Program-made: the position numbers and the translations under genes
From: Siphonodentalium dalli
Lineage: Eukaryota > Mollusca > Scaphopoda > Gadilida > Siphonodentaliidae
Direction: 5' to 3'
Assembly: GCA_032622095.1 (NCBI GenBank)
Contig: CP136066.1
Span: forward strand, 168,220,664-168,284,663
Length of the DNA: 64,000 nt
The notes under the pieces: generated by a model
What the model was told of the DNA's origin: nothing
Databases searched by the model: none
What the model saw: the letters and a program-made list of their open reading frames with translations, nothing else
Shown here: piece by piece, positions 58,271 to 64,000 of the stretch
How the letters are laid out: the number at the start of each line of letters is the position of its first letter
Numbering within the stretch: the first letter of the stretch is position 1

Positions 58271-58450
58271 TATTGCGGAAATATAAGCTCATAGTGAGCT
58301 TATATCATGGGACTGAAATAAGCTCATATTGGCATTATTTAGATATGAAATAAGCCCTATATATGTACCTAAACGTTCAACGGAATATAAGTTCCGTATT
58401 AACTTATTGGCCTTATTTGATCCTACTTGTTCAACTCTCCGCGGCATTTA
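58271..58450. repeat. ATAAGCTC dispersed repeat, right part
   Basis: It contains AATATAAGCTCATAGTGAGC and AATAAGCTCATATTGGCATT, continuing the repeat interrupted by the CAGGGG-ended MITE. Confidence 0.5.
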
Positions 58451-58500
58451 CCATAACAAATCGATTTACCAGATGTAAGGCCAATTACATAATTTGTTAG

Positions 58501-58606
58501 GCCAATGCATTCTCTTATACCTATGGTGGACTCGCATTCATAAGAGAATGCATTGGCACAAGGTTTTCACAAAAATTCAGGAAGCTCGCGTCATGAAAGG
58601 GTTAAA
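58501..58606. mobile_element. Degenerate solo copy of the double-hairpin palindrome with a CCCTTT-type end
   Basis: GCCAATGCATTCTCTTATAC at 58501 and its complement ending 58557 form a shortened palindrome with an altered centre, followed by ACAAGG. About 40 bp on, GAAAGGGTTAA (58596-58606) is a MITE2-like right end. It is probably the right part of an old MITE2. Confidence 0.65.
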
Positions 58607-58791
58607 TAATTTTGTTTCCCCTACCCCGACCCATAGTTTGCATCTTGTCGCGCGTCCTTTCCCTTCCTAATTCAACAAAGGCACAAAGTTTTTATGCGGA
58701 GCCCTTAAGCTCGAGTAGAAGCACCTTCTGAGAATACGTCCACATTGTCCAGCTTGAAGAATGCGAAAATAAAAGCACTTTTAACAGATAC
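58607..58791. other. Short unassigned spacer
   Basis: No feature was recognised. Confidence 0.4.
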
Positions 58792-59060
58792 ATGAACGGA
58801 CCAAGTTGTCTTCACTGCGTTTGACCACAAATCGACACTTATAGATATTTGATTCATATTTACCATCACTAGACATGCTGCCCTGAGCGCCATACACTTT
58901 CCAACTGAGCCACATGACGACTGGAGTACGTGTATGCATGAACGGACCAAGTTGGCTTCACTGCGCTTGATCACAAAACACGCTTATGGAGATTTGATTC
59001 ATCTTCACCACCACTAGACGTTATATGCGCTTTCCAACTGAGGCCTGGAGTTCGTGTATC
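58792..59060 (-). repeat. Tandem pair of a tRNA-promoter-like (SINE-like) unit
   Basis: Two direct units start ATGAACGGACCAAGTTG at 58792 and 58938 (period 146). On the - strand each contains a box-A-like word, TGGCTCAGTTGG (58901-58912) and GGCCTCAGTTGG (59034-59045), followed by AAAGYG and, about 50 bases on, ATGAATCAAAT in place of box B. That fits a decayed tRNA-derived SINE. Box B is poor, so this is tentative. Confidence 0.4.
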
Positions 59061-59564
59061 TGAGGAAGTTGCTTATTTGCTTACCAAGAGGCAATGACTG
59101 CTATGTTCGTGGTAAGGATTCGCCATTTTAATTACCTCCTGTGTGGTCCTTCATACATGGATAAACTGAAATCGCCGTTATGTGTTACACGCAAACACCC
59201 CTATGGTCAGAACACCGGGTGGGGTCGTGTGAGTATGGGTGGGATGTTTGCTACAATTCAAATTTTGTCTATACAACACATATAGTCTAGGCGGTGCTGG
59301 GGGTGACCGTCGCACATCGGGGGAATTTATGCGACCATCATTTTCTTATGGGAAAATTACTCTATAGTGTTCGAATTCAGAGGGCGCCGAGACGATATAG
59401 GTGACAAAATATAACTTTTCACTATGTTTCATAGGGCATCCTACCTAAAAATGACATATTTTCAGAGATTAACGGGCCAACTGATTAACAGGGCATCAAA
59501 ATCGGAAAGATCAGATTCAACATCGTTTTCCTGCTTTCGTTCTGATTTGGTGACTTCATGGTAG
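59061..59564. other. Unassigned
   Basis: No coding or repeat feature was recognised. Confidence 0.4.
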
Positions 59565-62394
59565 AGAATGTAACGAGGCGCGTCAAAAATGCATGGCGAT
59601 TCAGACAAAGTGTCGTGTGTCAACTCTGTACAAACATAATATATCTGCCAAAAAAGTTTTGGAAATGGTAGGGTATTCCCTACATAATGATGTTCCTACT
59701 TACATTATATCTCTCCAAGTATTGACATAATAGACAAAAACTTAACCCTCCCCAATTTCACAAATAACCACATATATGAGTCCATGCAGTTTGTGTCCAT
59801 CAAATAAATTGACAATGCACAGTTTACCTTGTCATATGGTGTAGAATCGTATGGGGACACTGGTAACTGATGCCTGGCGACCAAAATAAACATAACTGTT
59901 CCGATAAAACGAACAACTTCTGAGTTACAAAAAAATCGCATGGTATGACTGTTGTAGCTTATTTGTTCGTACATATATGTCATTGTGGCCAACGTATTCC
60001 GTATCTGAAGAAACTAGGGGCATTAAGATAGTAACTGTTCATTAATTTCTCCAAATAACGACATAATATAATGTCAAATTTCCTAAAGAGGACCGAATTT
60101 CAACCTGACATCCAATCATTTGGTGGTATATATGTTCTGCTACAGGATGCTACAACTGCAAACATCTACATTAGTATAGCAATAATGGAAGCCACAATGC
60201 CGATTAAAATATGCCTATGCACTAATAGTTATATATTCAATTATCAATAATATTTTGACAGGGCCTATCTTGTAGCATATAATCTAACCTTTCATATGAC
60301 ATATAAAAATCGCTTAAGTACCATAGGTATATTAAACTCCTTAAATACGGCCATTTTTGGATCCTGGCCGCTCACCTATAACTAAAGGAGTTGTTCCATG
60401 CTAGTAGCACATTAGACCCGCAATCATAAACCGTCTGAAGATAACGGACCTATCTCTATTCCCGATAATTGCAGATATGTTGTTTATACGAAAAGGTTGG
60501 GCAACTTTGTTCACATTACCCCGCTGATGTTGTCAATTGCTTACCATGGTAGTTGGTTTATACGTTCAAAGAAGTGATGTTCCAATGTAATAACGGACAA
60601 TAATCACCAGCAATTTAGACCGAAATAAAATTGTTTTCTCTACATTTCCTCGGGGTGCCACCACGCACGGAAAGTGGTGTTTGCATACGCATTTCTGATT
60701 CGTATTTGTTTAGTACTTCTCAACAGTGAGGATTTAGATAACAATGAACGGTTACAGGTTCGTTGCAAATACTCATTTTATGAACTATACGTCATTTACG
60801 TAATTCTCAGATGTGTACATGTGACGAGAGTCGTGCGATACCTACAGCGTGAGACCAACTTTCATGCATCCAAAATTCATGGGACTTAACACAATCAATA
60901 CCCAGGCCTCACACTTACCATTATCATTTAAAGCATTAGCATTTACAAATTAGGGGCCAGTTTTGATAATATTCTACCTGTTCTAATCAAACGCTGAAAG
61001 TTGGTTCTGTGCAACATGCTTGGGGTGAGCTCCAAGTAACTTGATATTATTTCAAACGACCAATGCCTTGTATAAAGTTAAATACTGAATGCATATAATG
61101 AGTTTAAATATATTGTGATAGCAACGTGAATCATGGGCAACCGGGAAGATATAAAATAATATGGAAGCGAAGGCATATATATATAACTCGCCGAAGTCAT
61201 CAGCCACTATTCAGATATACATGATCTACAGTAGCAGGACAATAATTAAACTATTGGTCGTCAATGTGTATTTAATAAAATAATTAATACACCTGCAACC
61301 GCGTATATCAAGCGTACAATTAAGTACTGCTAAGCAAATACACAAATGAACTGCTTAAGTAAATAAGCATAAATCCACGTGTGATGGGACCATAACAGCT
61401 GCGAGAATATAACGACACCGATACTTATTATGTCAGGTTTGTTTGAGATTTGTTTCGGTTATTTCAATGGAACATCACTCCACTGAACGTGAAAACCAAT
61501 GACCCCAATACGCATTGACAACATTGACGAGATATATAAACTAAGTTGTCCATCCTTTGCATACCCGCACTTATCAGGATTCTAAATTGGTTGTCATCGC
61601 ATGACGGTTTGTGTAAGCGGGTCTAATGAGCCATTACCATGGGACACCTACATTGGTTATTGAGGATTGAATATGTATATTTAGTCGGCATTGTAACTTC
61701 AATTCTTATTGTATTAATATAAAAGTCAGCAGTTTCACCATCAAGCAGAACGTTGACTTGTATACAACAAAATGGATGTCAGGTTGAAACACAGTCCAAT
61801 TGTGGCAATTTCGCATTGCATGTCGATTTTGAGAAAACAAATGAGCAATTTACTTTCTCAATGCCAACAGTTTTATCGGATCACATTATCCACAGACATA
61901 TATGCACGAACGAATAAGCTACAAAACTCATGACATGCAGATTTTCCAGTCCGGTGTGCACGCTCGTTCACGACGTTGTGTGCAGAGTGCCAATATAAAA
62001 CTTGGCGGCCATCTTGGACGCCATCTTTGATTTTATTGCCTTCCTAATCTAGGATTTGAACGTAATCTTACATTCTCCGTGTCCCGGGATGGTTCTACCC
62101 TGTATGTCACTATAAAATGTGCATTGTCGATGTTTTAATGGAAACAACCTGCATGGATGCATTTAAGTGGATATTTTGAAATTGGGGGTGAGGGTTAAGC
62201 TTTTGTCGATTAGTTTACCATTTGGAGATATATAATACAGATAGGAACATCATTTTGTAGGGAAACCCCTTTCATTTCCAAAAAGATATAACTTGGAAGA
62301 ATTCGACAGATATGCTATATTTGCACAGAGTTGACGCACGACACTTTGTCTGAATCGCTATGAATCTTTGACGCGTCAAGCAACATATTCAAAT
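59565..62394. mobile_element. Candidate 2.8-kb element with ~300-bp inverted ends
   Basis: 59565-59865 is the reverse complement of 62055-62394 with clear identity throughout, for example CGATTCAGACAAAGTGTCGT, AATGATGTTCCTA and CTTAACCCTC. The right end is cut by, or abuts, the H MITE at 62400. The central 2.2 kb has no recognisable transposase; frames such as 60674-60889 are unassigned. It could be a long-TIR transposon relic or two inverted copies of a ~300-bp repeat. Confidence 0.6.
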
Positions 62395-62399
62395 TTTTG

Positions 62400-62678
62400 C
62401 CAGAAGTAAGACAAACGCTCTTTATTTATACCATATCAGGAATAGACTAGCACGTAACGCTCTTTTCTGTTCCATGTCGTGCAAATGGGTGTTTTGTGTT
62501 TGGGACCCAAACACCGTATTCAGTTGTATTTTTCATTACTTCAATGCGTCTTTTTGGGTTACATAATGCTCGTAGAAAGGTAGATCAGATATTTATCGAC
62601 CTCTTTCGATACTGAGAACAATTCAAAAGCGAATAATATTATGTTTATTTTGGAGTGCAAACCGCCACGTGGCTTTAA
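62400..62678 (-). mobile_element. MITE family H, copy 4 (truncated)
   Basis: On the - strand it begins TTTAAAGCCACGTGGCGG (ending 62678) and follows copy 3 up to the CGCTCTTT boxes, then stops at about 62400. The first TTAA is intact (62675-62678). Confidence 0.78.
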
Positions 62679-63112
62679 ATATTGGATGAAACAGAATTCG
62701 ATTTCCAGTGTATTCGCCATGCACAAACGCATGACTGGTATCCTACGTATAACAATCAATCGACACGACTGAGAGCCATGAATAACATATATATGACATC
62801 TAATGTTGCAAAAATGTTTCAGATTATTGATAATAGTGGCCAAGATGAACATGCGATAATTGTCTACCTCTACTGGACGTTAGTGTGTAATTTGCTCTCC
62901 GGTTTTAGAAGATAGCATCATATACGCCACTCATGTAACACGATCAATGTGTATCATCTTATCACTAGACAATATACCCGACAAAATGTCACCATGCACA
63001 AGTAAATGATTTACCTCTTGTAACAAACAAGCGACTAACGAAGAGTAACAACTGTACTACCACCGGAGCTACGATAAGGACAATATTACATAAGATACTT
63101 TAGAGCACAATC
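62679..63112. other. Unassigned
   Basis: A 77-codon + frame (62682-62915) has no recognisable domain. No other signal was seen. Confidence 0.35.
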
Positions 63113-63545
63113 CCATTGTTGCAATCGTTCCCTGATTTTTGGTAAAGCACACCGATTCCCAAGGCTGGCGAATGAATAGTTCAATGATTACCCCATTGTT
63201 AGGCACACTCAACTCACAACAGACAAATCGCACGGTCGCTTCGAAGTAGCTTCAATTACCAGAGGCCACAGGGGCACGAACAGCGCTCTGCTTCCCCCAA
63301 ACACACTGCCAGTATACGCCGTTACTATTTATGCACCTCTAATATACTAAGCAGGCACATATATAGGGACGGCGTATAAGGGGAGTGCGGGTGGGGTATG
63401 CACGTCCTCTTGTATAATAACTGAAGCTACATTGAAACGACCGCGCGATTTGTTTGTTAAGAGTGGCGCGTCTCGAACAATGGGATATCACTGAAATATT
63501 AGTTTGCCAGCCTTGGGAATTGGGTGTAATTTACCAAAAATACAA
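63113..63545. mobile_element. Long imperfect foldback element
   Basis: 63133-63330 pairs with 63370-63545 in reverse complement. The shared blocks are TTTTTGGTAAA, TTCCCAAGGCTGGC, CCCATTGTT, ACAAATCGC-CGGTCG, GTAGCTTCA and TATACGCCGT. The turn lies near 63330-63370. It is non-coding; no target duplication is clear. Confidence 0.85.
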
Positions 63546-64000
63546 TATATAAATATACATCAACAGGACGAACGGAGGGGTGGCAATAGTAACACATGCA
63601 TTGGTTGAATTATTTATCAACTAGTAGAATAATTACATTTATTATAATTATTCCACAAAACTAATCCAGTTCCGAAAATATTCTCAGGACCACTAATCCA
63701 ACGATGAAACTAAACGAATTAACATTTACATTTAGAACCACTAAATAGTGATATATCCAATAATCCAACAGAATCACCACTTCACTATATAGCGCTCCAC
63801 ATATCCGATATAACAAACAACATAACTTGTATCTGGAGAATATGGTAGTTTCTTGAAAAGGCGACACGTTTGTCACATAGTAATGATGTGCAGCATTACC
63901 TTTGGCAAAAAGTAGTTGGTTGTTGGTTACAGGTCCAAATTCCATGTCATCATTCTGGCACACAGACTTCTTCGGAATTCATGATCCACTTATATATACA
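63546..64000. other. Unassigned window end
   Basis: A 100-codon - strand frame (63661-63963) has no recognisable domain and is AT-rich. Nothing else was seen. Confidence 0.35.

Noticed and set aside
58901-58912. Functional tRNA gene
   Set aside because: Only box A is convincing; there is no acceptor stem pairing or good box B.

Overview
This window reads as nuclear DNA of a eukaryote, most likely a marine invertebrate. It is AT-rich and gene-poor, has exon-intron structure with GT-AG sites, and is filled with LINE remnants, P-element-like transposase remnants, several MITE families, tandem-unit repeats with hairpin heads, and satellites. Modules resembling AAGGTCAAGGTCA recur inside repeats. 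There is no operon structure and no prokaryotic signal. The species cannot be named from the sequence alone.

The only host gene I can support is a C-type lectin on the + strand. An exon at 12221-12415 encodes the first part of a C-type lectin-like domain, and a terminal exon at 46113-46342 encodes the rest and the stop. Both have good splice sites, both junctions are phase 1, and together they give one uninterrupted domain. If they belong together the intron is about 33.7 kb and holds most of the repeats described here. Upstream exons were not found.

Layout: 0-12 kb holds one copy of a long non-coding repeat (called R1), nested TTAA-flanked MITEs, a tandem-unit element, a duplicated 17-bp minisatellite block and a decayed LINE. 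12-15 kb holds the lectin exon and foldback elements. 15.9-22.3 kb is a tandem pair of decayed P-element/THAP9-like transposase copies on the - strand; each was hit by different MITEs, so each copy preserves the empty site of the other. 24.4-38 kb holds three R1 blocks, a 21-bp satellite and two further tandem-unit elements. 38.7-45.6 kb holds LINE ORF1 and LINE 3' fragments and a 32-bp satellite. 46-50.5 kb holds the lectin terminal exon, a candidate inverted-repeat transposon starting just after its stop codon, and more MITEs. 50.8-54.2 kb is the most complete LINE, with endonuclease and reverse transcriptase but frameshifted and internally deleted. 55-64 kb is mostly foldback and inverted-repeat elements.

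The most distinctive structure is a double-hairpin module: two inverted ~69-bp near-perfect palindromes around an AT-rich spacer. It occurs inside two MITE families with different termini, one TTAA-flanked and piggyBac-like, the other TA-flanked. No autonomous, intact transposon was found.
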